From positions 1 to 64,000 of the forward strand of contig CAVRWA010000006.1 in NCBI GenBank assembly GCA_963724805.1: 64,000 nt of DNA. Reading direction: 5' to 3'. The notes under the pieces are model-generated. The model was given only the letters and a program-made list of their open reading frames with translations. It made no database searches and was not told where the DNA came from. Position numbers and translations under genes: made by a program. The stretch is from CAVQZA01 sp963724805 (lineage in GTDB: Bacteria > Actinomycetota > Thermoleophilia > Gaiellales > Gaiellaceae). Positions 31,648 to 39,256 of this stretch are shown here, piece by piece (the stretch's first letter is position 1; the number at the start of each line of letters is the position of its first letter).

Positions 31648-32178
31648 TCAGACGTCGACGATGTCGGCGGCGCGGAAGAGCGGGCGCAGGCGGACGGCAT
31701 GGCGCGCGAGCGCGTCCGCGCCGCCCTCCTCGCGATCTACCACGCAGACCGCCGTGCGGACGACCAGGCCGGCCTCGCGGACGGCCTCGACCGCCTCCAG
31801 CAGGGCTCCACCGGAGGTGACGACGTCCTCGACGAGGCAGACGAGCTCGCCCTCCTCGTAGACGCCTTCGAGCCGGTTCGCGGTGCCGTAGCCCTTCGCC
31901 GCCTCGCGCACGATCAAGAACGGACGCCCCGAGGCGAGCGAGGCGGCGGCGGCGAGGGCGACGGCGCCGAGCGCCGGCGCCGCGAGCCGCGCCGCCTCGG
32001 GCTCGTGCTCGCGCACCGAGCCGGCGATGCGCTCGCCGATCGCGGCCAGCAGGTCGGGCCGGGTCTCGAAGCGGTACTTGTCGAGGTAGTAGCGCGAGCG
32101 GCGACCCGAGCGGAGCACGAAGTCGCCTTCGAGGTAGGCGTGCTCCTTGATCGCCGCGCGCAGCTCGGCGTCGGTCAA
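31648..32178 (-). CDS. pyrE: orotate phosphoribosyltransferase
   Basis: Transfers ribose-5-phosphate from PRPP to orotate. 176 aa, a short form. 'FVLRSGRRSRYYLDKYRFET' is typical of the OPRTase start, 'FLIVREAAKGYGTAN' is the flexible loop region, and the PRPP motif is 'LVCLVEDVVTSGGALLEAVEA'. The loop carries fewer basic residues than E. coli PyrE. It overlaps the upstream small membrane-protein gene by 4 bases. Functionally linked with the nearby pyrF. Confidence 0.93.
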   Translation of the reverse strand: MTDAELRAAIKEHAYLEGDFVLRSGRRSRYYLDKYRFETRPDLLAAIGERIAGSVREHEPEAARLAAPALGAVALAAAASLASGRPFLIVREAAKGYGTANRLEGVYEEGELVCLVEDVVTSGGALLEAVEAVREAGLVVRTAVCVVDREEGGADALARHAVRLRPLFRAADIVDV

Positions 32179-32372
32179 CGCGCGGCGTCGAGCGTCGTGC
32201 GGCCGAGCGCGAGCAGCCGCTCGGCGTCCGGGCCCTCGCCGAGCGAGACCATCGAGCCGTCGGCGAAGTAGAGGTCGACCCGCTCCCGCCGAGCGCTGCC
32301 GTGACGGAAGAACGCGAGGCTCGCAAGCACCGCGCCGACGGCTGCGACGAGCAGGAGGAGCTTACGCCTCAC
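32175..32372 (-). CDS. small membrane-anchored protein of unknown function (65 aa)
   Basis: A basic start followed by one hydrophobic helix (MRRKLLLLVAAVGAVLASLAFF), then about 35 outside or periplasmic residues ('RERVDLYFADGSMVSLGEGPDAERLLALGRTTLDAAR'-like composition, acidic and helical). It overlaps the Roadblock gene by 11 bases and pyrE by 4, so it is firmly inside the operon. No family recognised; could be a short membrane partner of the Roadblock protein. Confidence 0.7.
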   Translation of the reverse strand: MRRKLLLLVAAVGAVLASLAFFRHGSARRERVDLYFADGSMVSLGEGPDAERLLALGRTTLDAAR

Positions 32373-32757
32373 TGTTCTCGGCCTCCTCCTTGGGCTTGCG
32401 CTTCGGCGCCCGCTTGGGCGCCTCGGGCTCGACGCTCTCGGCGCTCGAGCGGAGGCAGCTCTTGAGGTCGTAGAACACGAGCCCGACCGTGGGCTCCGGC
32501 CCGGTCACCGCAGCCACCGCACGGTCGCCGTCGCGGACGACGAAGACGCTTCCCTCGGCTGTCGCGGCCTCGAGCTGGACGAGCGGCTCGCTGCGGATCC
32601 CCTCGGCGGCCGAGAGGAGCGCGCGAGCCGCCTCGACGAAGCGCGTGCCGTCTGCGAGCGTGGCCGCGTCGAGCGTGCCGTCGGCGCGGAAGAGCGCCGC
32701 AGCCTTGATCTGCGTCGAGATCTCGGTGAGGTCGGCGAGTGCCTGCGCGGCTTCCAT
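32362..32757 (-). CDS. Roadblock/LC7-like domain protein
   Basis: 131 aa. Residues 1-105 fit the Roadblock/LC7 (profilin-like) pattern: a N-terminal helix, 'IKAAALFRADGTLDAATLADGTRF', a central helix ('AARALLSAAEGI'), then strands 'SVFVVRDGDRAVAAVTGP' and 'TVGLVFYDLKSCLRS'. The tail is Lys/Pro/Glu-rich (APKRAPKRKPKEEAENSEA) and probably disordered. Bacterial Roadblock proteins (MglB-like) regulate small GTPases or assemble scaffolds; no MglA-like GTPase is in this window. First gene of the pyrE operon, divergent from the yihY-like gene. Confidence 0.65.
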   Translation of the reverse strand: MEAAQALADLTEISTQIKAAALFRADGTLDAATLADGTRFVEAARALLSAAEGIRSEPLVQLEAATAEGSVFVVRDGDRAVAAVTGPEPTVGLVFYDLKSCLRSSAESVEPEAPKRAPKRKPKEEAENSEA

Positions 32758-32779
32758 CGAGGTCCAAGCCTACACCGGC

Positions 32780-32785
32780 GATACT
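32780..32785 (+). promoter_or_regulatory. -10-like box GATACT for the YihY-type gene
   Basis: GATACT, 7 bases, then the GTG at 32793. Same spacing as the TAnnnT boxes elsewhere in the window. Confidence 0.35.
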
Positions 32786-32792
32786 GCCCCTC

Positions 32793-33611
32793 GTGCGACT
32801 GCGCAAACGGAAGCTCGTCGCGAAGTTCTTCACCGACCGCGGCACGCACCTCGCGGCGATGATCGCCTACTTCGCGCTCCTCTCGTTCGTGCCGCTCCTC
32901 TTCCTGACCCTGTCACTGCTCGGCTTCACGGGCCGCGCGAGCGAGTCGAGCTACCTCGTGACCGAGCTCAGCCACGCGTTCCCGGAGAGCTCCGTGGCGA
33001 CGCTGATCAAGATCGTGCAGACGCTCCAGGACAACGCGGCCGCATTCGGGATCGTCGGCGCGATCGTGCTCGTCTGGACCTCGCTGTCGCTGTTCAGCGT
33101 GCTCGAGTCGGCGCTCAACATCGTCTACGGCCGGCCGAACCGCGGCTTCCTGGCCGGGAAGTCGCTGGCGCTCGCGTTCATGGTCGGCACGCTCGCGGTG
33201 CTGTTCTTCGGTCTGATCGTCGCCTCCGTCGGGGACAGCATGCTGAAGCGCTACCTGCCCGGGGTGACCGACAACGGGGTCGCCGCATACGTGATCTCTG
33301 TGCTGATCTCGGGCGTCGCGGTCTTCCTCTTCCTCGTCTCGATCTACCGGCTGCTGCCGAACGTGCCGGACATGACGCTGCGCGAGGTGCTGCCGGGCGC
33401 CATCGCCGCGACGGTGCTGCTCGAGGTGACCTTCCAGATCCTGCCGCTGTACATCCGCTTCTCGAGCTTGAACCCCACCCTGCGCGCGTTCTCCGGCGGC
33501 GTGCTCCTGCTCGTCTGGCTCTACGTGATGGCGAACGTGATGGTGATGGGAGCCGAGGTGAACTGGTGGGCCTCGCGACGCGAGGTCGGGTCCGACCCGC
33601 CGGTTGCCTAG
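32793..33611 (+). CDS. YihY/BrkB family inner-membrane protein
   Basis: 272 aa, six predicted membrane helices: 'GTHLAAMIAYFALLSFVPLLFLTLSLLGF', 'AFGIVGAIVLVWTSLSLFSVLESALN', 'SLALAFMVGTLAVLFFGLIVA' region, 'AAYVISVLISGVAVFLFLVSIY', 'LREVLPGAIAATVLLEV' and 'FSGGVLLLVWLYVMANVMVMGAEVNW'. This is the YihY fold, formerly mis-named RNase BN. Function unknown. GTG at 32793 is chosen to avoid overlap with the divergent gene; farther starts exist. Its stop codon falls in the terminal repeat of an inverted-repeat element. Confidence 0.88.
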   Translation: MRLRKRKLVAKFFTDRGTHLAAMIAYFALLSFVPLLFLTLSLLGFTGRASESSYLVTELSHAFPESSVATLIKIVQTLQDNAAAFGIVGAIVLVWTSLSLFSVLESALNIVYGRPNRGFLAGKSLALAFMVGTLAVLFFGLIVASVGDSMLKRYLPGVTDNGVAAYVISVLISGVAVFLFLVSIYRLLPNVPDMTLREVLPGAIAATVLLEVTFQILPLYIRFSSLNPTLRAFSGGVLLLVWLYVMANVMVMGAEVNWWASRREVGSDPPVA

Positions 33612-33778
33612 ATGGTTGATGCCACACCTGCGCACGTCTGGCTGGTGGCTCAGACGCGGCGCAGGATCGCCCGGTTCGCCCTTAACCAGGCCCACCGGCC
33701 TGGCCTGCGGACGACCCGGCCGTCCTGCTTGGTCTGTGCCATCCCCAGACGCACCCGGGCCTGGCATCAACCATCTAG
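33608..33778. mobile_element. 171-bp inverted-repeat element (MITE-like) between two convergent genes
   Basis: CTAGATGGTTGATGCCA (33608-33624) is repeated in perfect inverted form at 33762-33778. The arms continue imperfectly inward, including CGTCTGG/CCAGACG. The flanks show a possible 3-base GCC duplication (GCC before TAGATGG, GCC after CCATCTA). The TAG ending each arm is used as the stop codon of the flanking gene on each side. No coding capacity is seen inside. Could also act as a bidirectional terminator. Confidence 0.6.
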
Positions 33779-34341
33779 CCGTCGAGCGCGGCGAGGAGCG
33801 CACGCGCGGCGCGGGCGCGGTGCGAGTTCTGCGCCTTCCACTCGTTCCCGAGCTCTGCGACCGTCCGCACCTCGCCCTCCGGGACGAAGACCGGGTCGTA
33901 GCCGAAGCCCTCCGTGCCTCTCGGCGACTCCGCGATTTCACCGTCGAGCACGCCGGTGCCGCGCACCTCCTCGCCCGACGGCGCGACGGCGACGAGCTCG
34001 CAGACGTAGCGGCCGCAGCGGTCCTCGCCCCGTGCGCCCTCGAGCGCCGCGAGCAGCCAGCCGACCGGGTCGTCGCCGCCGAGCCGCGCCGACTCCAGCC
34101 CCGGCGCACCCCCGAGCCCGTCGACCTCGATCCCCGAGTCCTCGCCGATCATCCACGCCTCCGGGTCGCCGACCGAGCGGCCGAAGAGCGCCTTCGCGCG
34201 GGCGTTCTCGTAGTAGGTCGCTCCCGTCTCCTCCGGATAGCCGTCCGCCTCGAGCGGGGAGACGCGCCAGCCGGGAAGCAGGCGCTCGAGCTCGCGCGCC
34301 TTGTTCGGGTTGCGCGAGCAGAGGACGGCTAGCGACCCCAG
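33775..34341 (-). CDS. rdgB: RdgB/HAM1 family dITP/XTP pyrophosphatase
   Basis: Cleans the nucleotide pool of deaminated purine triphosphates. The product carries 'VLCSRNPNKARELERLLPGW' (SxNxxK start), 'GATYYENARAKALF', 'MIGEDSGIEVDGLGGAPGLESARLGG' and 'GFGYDPVFVPEGEVRTVAEL', all family hallmarks. The start is a problem: no ATG, GTG or TTG lies before 'SLAVLCSRNP' in frame, and the frame is open far upstream through mgtC. The CTG at 34341 is the best candidate. The stop codon lies in the inverted-repeat element. Last gene of murI-rph-mgtC-rdgB. Confidence 0.88.
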   Translation of the reverse strand: MGSLAVLCSRNPNKARELERLLPGWRVSPLEADGYPEETGATYYENARAKALFGRSVGDPEAWMIGEDSGIEVDGLGGAPGLESARLGGDDPVGWLLAALEGARGEDRCGRYVCELVAVAPSGEEVRGTGVLDGEIAESPRGTEGFGYDPVFVPEGEVRTVAELGNEWKAQNSHRARAARALLAALDG

Positions 34342-35009
34342 CGCGCTCCCGTCACGTGCTCGACCTCGGAGAGCTTCGCGACCGTCGCTTCGCGGGTCCC
34401 GGACGGTACGTCGACGTTCAGCGTGAGCCGGCGTTGTCCGTCCGCCTCCTCGAACTCGATCGAGTGCACCTTGCCCCCGGCCTTCTCGAGGGTGCCGATC
34501 ACGTCGCCTACGGCCTCGCCCTCGCGCAGTTCGACGAAGAGGAGCACCTCTTCCGGGCGCAGCCGCAGCAGGAGCGGATAGATCGCGATCCGCAGCGGCC
34601 AGAGTGCGAACAGGACGAGCCCGGTCGCGATCACGGCTGCTGCCCAGTACCCGGCTCCGACGGCCATCCCGACCGCCGCCACGATCCAGAGGCTCGCGGC
34701 CGTCGTCAGGCCGCGCACGAGCGTCCCCTGGTGCAGGATCGCGCCCGCGCCGAGGAAGCCGACCCCGGTCACGATCTGCGCCGCGATCCGGGTCGGGTCG
34801 TAGGTGAGGCCGGAGCCGTGGCCGAAGCTGAAATCCGCCCACGCGTACGCGGAGACGATCGTGAAGAGCGCCGAGCCGAGGGAGACGAGCATGTGCGTCC
34901 GGAGCCCGGCCTGATGCTCGCGAACCTCGCGCTCGAAGCCGACCACTGCGCCGAGTGCCGCGGCGAGCGCGAGCCGGGCGAGCAGCTCGTACCAGGTCAG
35001 GCTAATCAA
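34329..35009 (-). CDS. MgtC/SapB family membrane protein
   Basis: 226 aa. Four N-terminal membrane helices with the MgtC signature 'LGAVVGFEREVREHQAGLRTHMLVSLGSALF' and 'RIAAQIVTGVGFLGAGAILHQG', followed by a soluble ACT-like C-terminal domain ('EVLLFVELREGEAVGDVIGTLEKAGGK'). MgtC proteins affect Mg2+ homeostasis and F1Fo ATPase in pathogens; the wider family role is unclear. TTG at 35009 overlaps the rph stop as TTGA. Its presence between rph and rdgB is unusual, since these two are normally adjacent. Confidence 0.88.
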   Translation of the reverse strand: MISLTWYELLARLALAAALGAVVGFEREVREHQAGLRTHMLVSLGSALFTIVSAYAWADFSFGHGSGLTYDPTRIAAQIVTGVGFLGAGAILHQGTLVRGLTTAASLWIVAAVGMAVGAGYWAAAVIATGLVLFALWPLRIAIYPLLLRLRPEEVLLFVELREGEAVGDVIGTLEKAGGKVHSIEFEEADGQRRLTLNVDVPSGTREATVAKLSEVEHVTGARWGR

Positions 35010-35713
35010 CGGGGCAACTCGGCGGCCTCGAGCTGGGCCGCCCCGAGCTGTTCGATCCCGCCGGCCGCGAGCTCCAGCAGCTCGTCGAGGAGCGCACGCG
35101 AGAACGGCTCCTGCTCGGCGGTCGCCTGCACCTCGATCAGGCGGTCGTCGCCGGTCATCACGACGTTCATGTCCGTGTCGGCGGTCGAGTCCTCGGCGTA
35201 GTCGAGGTCGAGCACCGGCACGCCGTCCACGATCCCGACCGAGACTGCGGCAACGGAGCCCACGAGCGCCTTGCCGAGCCCGAAGCGGTCGAGCGCGCGA
35301 TGGGCCGCGATGTACGCGCCGCAGATCGAGGCGCAGCGCGTGCCGCCGTCGGCCTGGAGCACGTCGCAGTCGAGCCAGAGCGTGCGCTCGCCGAGCGCGT
35401 CGAAGTCGATCACGGCGCGAAGCGAGCGGCCGATCAGCCGCTGGATCTCGATCGTGCGCCCACCCTGCTTCCCGCGCGACGCCTCGCGGTCCGTGCGGTC
35501 GCCGGTGGAGGCGGGCAGGAGCGAGTACTCGGCGGTGAGCCAGCCTCGGCCCTTGTTGTAGAGCCAGCGCGGCACGCCCTCCTGGATCGAGGCCGTGCAG
35601 AGCACCCGAGTGCGTCCCTGCGAGTAGAGCACCGAGCCGTGCGGCAGCTCGAGGAAGTCCGGCACGAGGTCGAGCGGGCGCAGCTGGTCGGGCCGTCTCC
35701 CGTCGGCTCTCAT
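35006..35713 (-). CDS. rph: ribonuclease PH
   Basis: Phosphorolytic 3' exoribonuclease that trims tRNA ends. 235 aa: 'GSVLYSQGRTRVLCTASIQEGVPRWL', 'GRTIEIQRLIGRSLRAVIDFDALGE', 'VLQADGGTRCASICGAYIA' and 'DLDYAEDSTADTDMNVVMTG' (catalytic aspartates) are standard RNase PH segments. Overlaps murI by 4 bases. murI-rph-rdgB is a conserved actinobacterial order. Confidence 0.96.
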   Translation of the reverse strand: MRADGRRPDQLRPLDLVPDFLELPHGSVLYSQGRTRVLCTASIQEGVPRWLYNKGRGWLTAEYSLLPASTGDRTDREASRGKQGGRTIEIQRLIGRSLRAVIDFDALGERTLWLDCDVLQADGGTRCASICGAYIAAHRALDRFGLGKALVGSVAAVSVGIVDGVPVLDLDYAEDSTADTDMNVVMTGDDRLIEVQATAEQEPFSRALLDELLELAAGGIEQLGAAQLEAAELPR

Positions 35714-36531
35714 ATCGCAGCTGCTTCCAATTCCGCGAGGGTGACGTGCTCGACCTCGTCGATCGGCAGCTGCAGGAAGCGCTGGCCCATTGCACGGAAC
35801 GCGGCGGGATCGCCGGTGGTGAGGAAGCGGTAGGCGCCCTCGCGCCCAGGCTCGTTCTCGATCCCTTTGCGTGCGAGCGTCTCGGCCGTCTCGCGCGCCG
35901 TTTCCTCGGCCGAGAAGACGAGGGTCACGTCGCGGCCGAACACGCGCTGGAGGATCGGCCGGATCAGCGGGTAGTGCGTACAGCCGAGGATCACGGTGTC
36001 CACGCCGTCGCGCTTGAGCGGTGCGGCGTACTCGCGCACGGCGTCTGCCGTCTCGGGCCCGAACGGATCGTCGCTCTCGATCAGCGGCACGAGCCTCGGG
36101 CAGGCGACCGGGGTCAGGGTCACGCCCGCGTCGAGCGTGCGGACGAGCGCCTCGTACCGGCCGCTCTCGACCGTCGCCTGCGTGGCGAGGAGACCGACCC
36201 GGCGGTTGCGCGTCGCCTGCACGGCCGCGTGCGCCTCCGGTGTGAGGACTCCGATCACCGGCACGCTAAGCTCGGTCTGGAGCTCGGGCAGGGCCGCCGA
36301 GGTGACCGAGTTGCACGCGGCCACGATCAGCTTCACGCCCTCGGCCTCGAGAAAGCCGCCGATCTCGGCCGCGAACCTCCGCAGCTCGTCGAGGGGGCGC
36401 GGCCCGTACGGGAAGCGGGCGCCGTCACCGAGATAGACGAAGTCCTCCTGTGGCAGCGTCACGAGGCACTCGTGCAGGACGGTGAGGCCCCCCATCCCGG
36501 AATCGAAGACGCCGATGGCGCGCGAATCCAT
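35710..36531 (-). CDS. murI: glutamate racemase
   Basis: Supplies D-glutamate for peptidoglycan. 273 aa. 'IGVFDSGMGGLTVLHECL' (catalytic Asp and phosphate-like loop), first cysteine in 'VAACNSVTSAALPEL', second in 'ILGCTHYPLIRP'; 'VYLGDGARFPYG' is also conserved. The ATG at 36531 is preferred over 36552 because TACAAT lies 6 bases before it, giving a leaderless mRNA, and because it matches the usual N-terminus. Confidence 0.95.
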   Translation of the reverse strand: MDSRAIGVFDSGMGGLTVLHECLVTLPQEDFVYLGDGARFPYGPRPLDELRRFAAEIGGFLEAEGVKLIVAACNSVTSAALPELQTELSVPVIGVLTPEAHAAVQATRNRRVGLLATQATVESGRYEALVRTLDAGVTLTPVACPRLVPLIESDDPFGPETADAVREYAAPLKRDGVDTVILGCTHYPLIRPILQRVFGRDVTLVFSAEETARETAETLARKGIENEPGREGAYRFLTTGDPAAFRAMGQRFLQLPIDEVEHVTLAELEAAAI

Positions 36532-36537
36532 CGCTCG

Positions 36538-36543
36538 ATTGTA
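36538..36543 (-). promoter_or_regulatory. -10 box TACAAT for the murI-rph-mgtC-rdgB operon
   Basis: Minus-strand TACAAT, 6 bases, then the ATG at 36531. Confidence 0.5.
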
Positions 36544-36587
36544 TGGCGTCACCCGGCTTTCACCCTTCGTCTACCCTTTCCGCGCCC

Positions 36588-38009
36588 ATGCGCCTTCGGA
36601 TCCTCCTCGTCCTCGCCGTCTTCCTCGCGCTCCCCGCAGGCGCGCACGCGGCGAACTTCACCAGGATCGACGGCGCGGCGACCATGGACGACGGCGTCTC
36701 GATCACCTACACGCTCTACGAGCCGACGACACCGAAGCCGGCGGCGGGCTACCCCGCGATCATGATGTTCCACGGCCTCGGCGGGAAGCGCCAGGACATG
36801 AACACGCTCGCCGAGAACTCGTTCGCGAACGAGGGCTACGCCGTGCTCACGTTCGACGCACGGGGCCACGGCACCTCGGGCGGCCTCTTTTCCCTCGACG
36901 GCCCGCGCGAGATCGCCGACTTCAAGGCGCTCTTTGCCTGGCTCGGGGCGCGACCGGAGATCGACGGCAAGCACGTCGGTGCCTGGGGCATCTCGCTCGG
37001 CGGCGGCGCCGTCTGGCGCTCGATCGTGGAGGGGATCCCGTTCGCGGCCGGCGAGGTGGTCGAAACGTGGACCGACCTGATCTCGGCGCTCGCGCCGCAG
37101 GGGCTCTCGAAGACGGGGCTGATCTTCGGCTTCCTCCAGGCCGTCCCCACCGACCGCACCGCCGCGGAGGTGCTGGCGGTGAAGGGGCCCGCGCTCGCCA
37201 GCGACATCAACTCGACGGTGACCTCGTTCGCGGCACAGCGCTCGAGCCGCCAGGCTCTGAGCACGGTCAAGACGCCGATGTTCCTCTTCCAGGGCCGGCG
37301 GGACTACGCGTTCGACATCGACCAGGCCTGGCAGGGCTACAAGCTGCTCAAGGGGCCGAAGCGGCTCTACATCGGCGACTTCGGGCACCCGCCGTCGACG
37401 TTCCCGGGGCCGGACATCTCGGTCGTCCTCGCCGAGGGCGGCGACTGGTTCGCGCGGTTCCTGAAGGACGCTCCGAACGGGATCGACAAGGGCAAACCGA
37501 TCCAGCTCGCGCCGTCGCCGTGGAAGGAGGCAGGCGCCGTGTCGTACGCGACGCTGCCCGCAACGAAGCGGCTGGCGTTCACGCTGCCGGGCTCGAACAC
37601 GATCGCCGCAGCCGGCAAGGTGGTACGTGCGGTGCGGATGCCGAAGGGGCTGCTCGAGACCTTCGGCTCGCCGACCGCGACGGCCAGCCTCTCCTCGAGG
37701 ACCTCGTTCGCCCACCTGGTCGCGGTTCTGTCCGCGCGGCTTCCGGACGGCTCGGACTACGTGATCGGCGAGGGCGGCGTGCCGCTGAACAAGCTCTCGA
37801 AGACGCCCAGGCCGGTCACGATCCGGCTCGCGTTCTGGGCGAACACCCTCCCCGCGGGCTCGAAGGTGCGCCTCACGCTCGCGGCCACGTCGACCGCCCA
37901 GTCGGCGAGCAACCTCGTCTACTTCTCCTCGGTGCCCGACGGCTCGACGCTCACCGTCGGCAAGGTCACCCTCACCGTCCCCGTGCTGCTGAAGCCGATC
38001 TCCGGATGA
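36588..38009 (+). CDS. secreted alpha/beta hydrolase, X-Pro dipeptidyl-peptidase (S15)-like
   Basis: 473 aa. Signal peptide 'RLRILLVLAVFLALPAGAHAA'; alpha/beta hydrolase domain with 'AIMMFHGLGGKRQDM', 'LTFDARGHGTSGG', the nucleophile 'VGAWGISLGGGAVW' and a His in 'IGDFGHPPST'; and a C-terminal beta-jelly-roll part ('VIGEGGVPLNKLSKTPRPVT') as in S15/CocE peptidases and esterases. ATG at 36588 begins the signal peptide. Its stop overlaps the start of the binding protein gene (ATGA), so both are made together. Confidence 0.85.
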   Translation: MRLRILLVLAVFLALPAGAHAANFTRIDGAATMDDGVSITYTLYEPTTPKPAAGYPAIMMFHGLGGKRQDMNTLAENSFANEGYAVLTFDARGHGTSGGLFSLDGPREIADFKALFAWLGARPEIDGKHVGAWGISLGGGAVWRSIVEGIPFAAGEVVETWTDLISALAPQGLSKTGLIFGFLQAVPTDRTAAEVLAVKGPALASDINSTVTSFAAQRSSRQALSTVKTPMFLFQGRRDYAFDIDQAWQGYKLLKGPKRLYIGDFGHPPSTFPGPDISVVLAEGGDWFARFLKDAPNGIDKGKPIQLAPSPWKEAGAVSYATLPATKRLAFTLPGSNTIAAAGKVVRAVRMPKGLLETFGSPTATASLSSRTSFAHLVAVLSARLPDGSDYVIGEGGVPLNKLSKTPRPVTIRLAFWANTLPAGSKVRLTLAATSTAQSASNLVYFSSVPDGSTLTVGKVTLTVPVLLKPISG

Positions 38010-39214
38010 TCCGCGCGCTCGCGGTCCTCGCCGTGGCGCTCGCCGTGGGCATCCCGGCTGCGACGGCCGGACAGCAGGACGCGCCGGGGGTCACGCCGAC
38101 GACGGTGCTGATCGGCGGCACGGTGCCGCTCACCGGCCCGGCAGCCGCCTTCGGCGTCGTCGGCCCCGGAGCCGCCGCCTACTTCGCCTATGTCAACGAC
38201 CACGGCGGGGTGAACGGGCGAAAGATCATCTACAAGTACTACGACGACGGTTACGACCCGGCGCAGACGGTCCAGCTCACGCGCCAGCTCGTGCAGCAGG
38301 ACAACGTGCTCGCGGTCTTCAACACGATCGGCACCCCGAACGCGCTCGCGGTGCAGCCGCTCCTCAACCAGCTCAAGGTGCCCGGCCTCTTCGCCGGCAC
38401 GGGCGCGTCCGCCTTCAACGACTTCAAGCAGTACCCGTGGACGATGGGCTACCTGCCGAGCTTCAGCGCCGAGGGCGCGATCTACGGCCGCCAGATCGCC
38501 GCGAAGAAGCCGAAGGCGAAGATCGGCGTCCTCTACGAGAACAGCGACTTCGGCCAGGACCTGCTCACGGGGCTGAAGAAGGGGCTCGGGGGCAAGGCGA
38601 AGATCGTCGCCGCGCTGGGCTACGAGGCGACCGACAGCGACGTCGCCTCGCAGGTGTCCCGCTTGAAAGGAGCGGGCGCGGACACGTTCATGATCTTCGC
38701 GACCCCGCTCTTTGCGATCAAGGCGTACATCGACATGCACAAGCTCGGCTGGAGGCCGCAGGTGTACGTGAGCTCGGTCTCGATCGAGCCGACCGTGATG
38801 CAGATCGCGACCGCGAGCACGAGCACCGCGACCACCGCGGGCTCGACCTCGATCGCGTTCGTCAAGGACCCGACACAGTCCCGCTGGGCGAAGGACCCCA
38901 CGGTGAAGCTCTACCGGCAAATCATGGCCAAGTACGACCCGGACGGCCGCCCGACCGACGTCTACAACTTCTACGGGATGGCGGTCGCCTACACGATGGT
39001 CGACGTCCTGAAGAAGGCGGGCCGCAACCTCACGCGCGACAGCCTGCTCAGGGCGGCCACGCACCTGACCGAGTCCAACAACCCGTTCCTCCTCCCCGGG
39101 ATCGTCCTCCGCACCTCGCCGACGGACTACTTCCCGATGGACCAGGCCGCGTTGTTTCGCTACCTCAAGGGCATCTGGGCCCAGCAAGGACCACTCGTTC
39201 CGGCCAAGTCCTAG
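38006..39214 (+). CDS. ABC transporter substrate-binding protein (branched-chain amino acid type)
   Basis: 402 aa Peripla_BP_6 protein. Signal peptide 'RALAVLAVALAVGIPAATAG', then 'IGGTVPLTGPAAAFGVVGPGAAAYFAYVN', 'GGVNGRKIIYKYYDDGYDP', 'VFNTIGTPNALAVQPLLN' and 'IGVLYENSDFGQDL', all standard LivJ-like sequence. No lipobox Cys is visible. No permease or ATPase gene is near, so it is an orphan binding protein. The 4-base overlap with the secreted hydrolase suggests it may capture a product of that enzyme (inference). Confidence 0.92.
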   Translation: MIRALAVLAVALAVGIPAATAGQQDAPGVTPTTVLIGGTVPLTGPAAAFGVVGPGAAAYFAYVNDHGGVNGRKIIYKYYDDGYDPAQTVQLTRQLVQQDNVLAVFNTIGTPNALAVQPLLNQLKVPGLFAGTGASAFNDFKQYPWTMGYLPSFSAEGAIYGRQIAAKKPKAKIGVLYENSDFGQDLLTGLKKGLGGKAKIVAALGYEATDSDVASQVSRLKGAGADTFMIFATPLFAIKAYIDMHKLGWRPQVYVSSVSIEPTVMQIATASTSTATTAGSTSIAFVKDPTQSRWAKDPTVKLYRQIMAKYDPDGRPTDVYNFYGMAVAYTMVDVLKKAGRNLTRDSLLRAATHLTESNNPFLLPGIVLRTSPTDYFPMDQAALFRYLKGIWAQQGPLVPAKS

Positions 39215-39256
39215 TGCCCTAGTGCTTTACTCCTAGCCAATCCCGAAAGGAGCTCC

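Noticed and set aside
33604..33780. Small gene inside the inverted-repeat element between yihY-like and rdgB genes
   Set aside because: No start codon with a ribosome binding site gives a sensible product, and the arms are palindromic over the ends.
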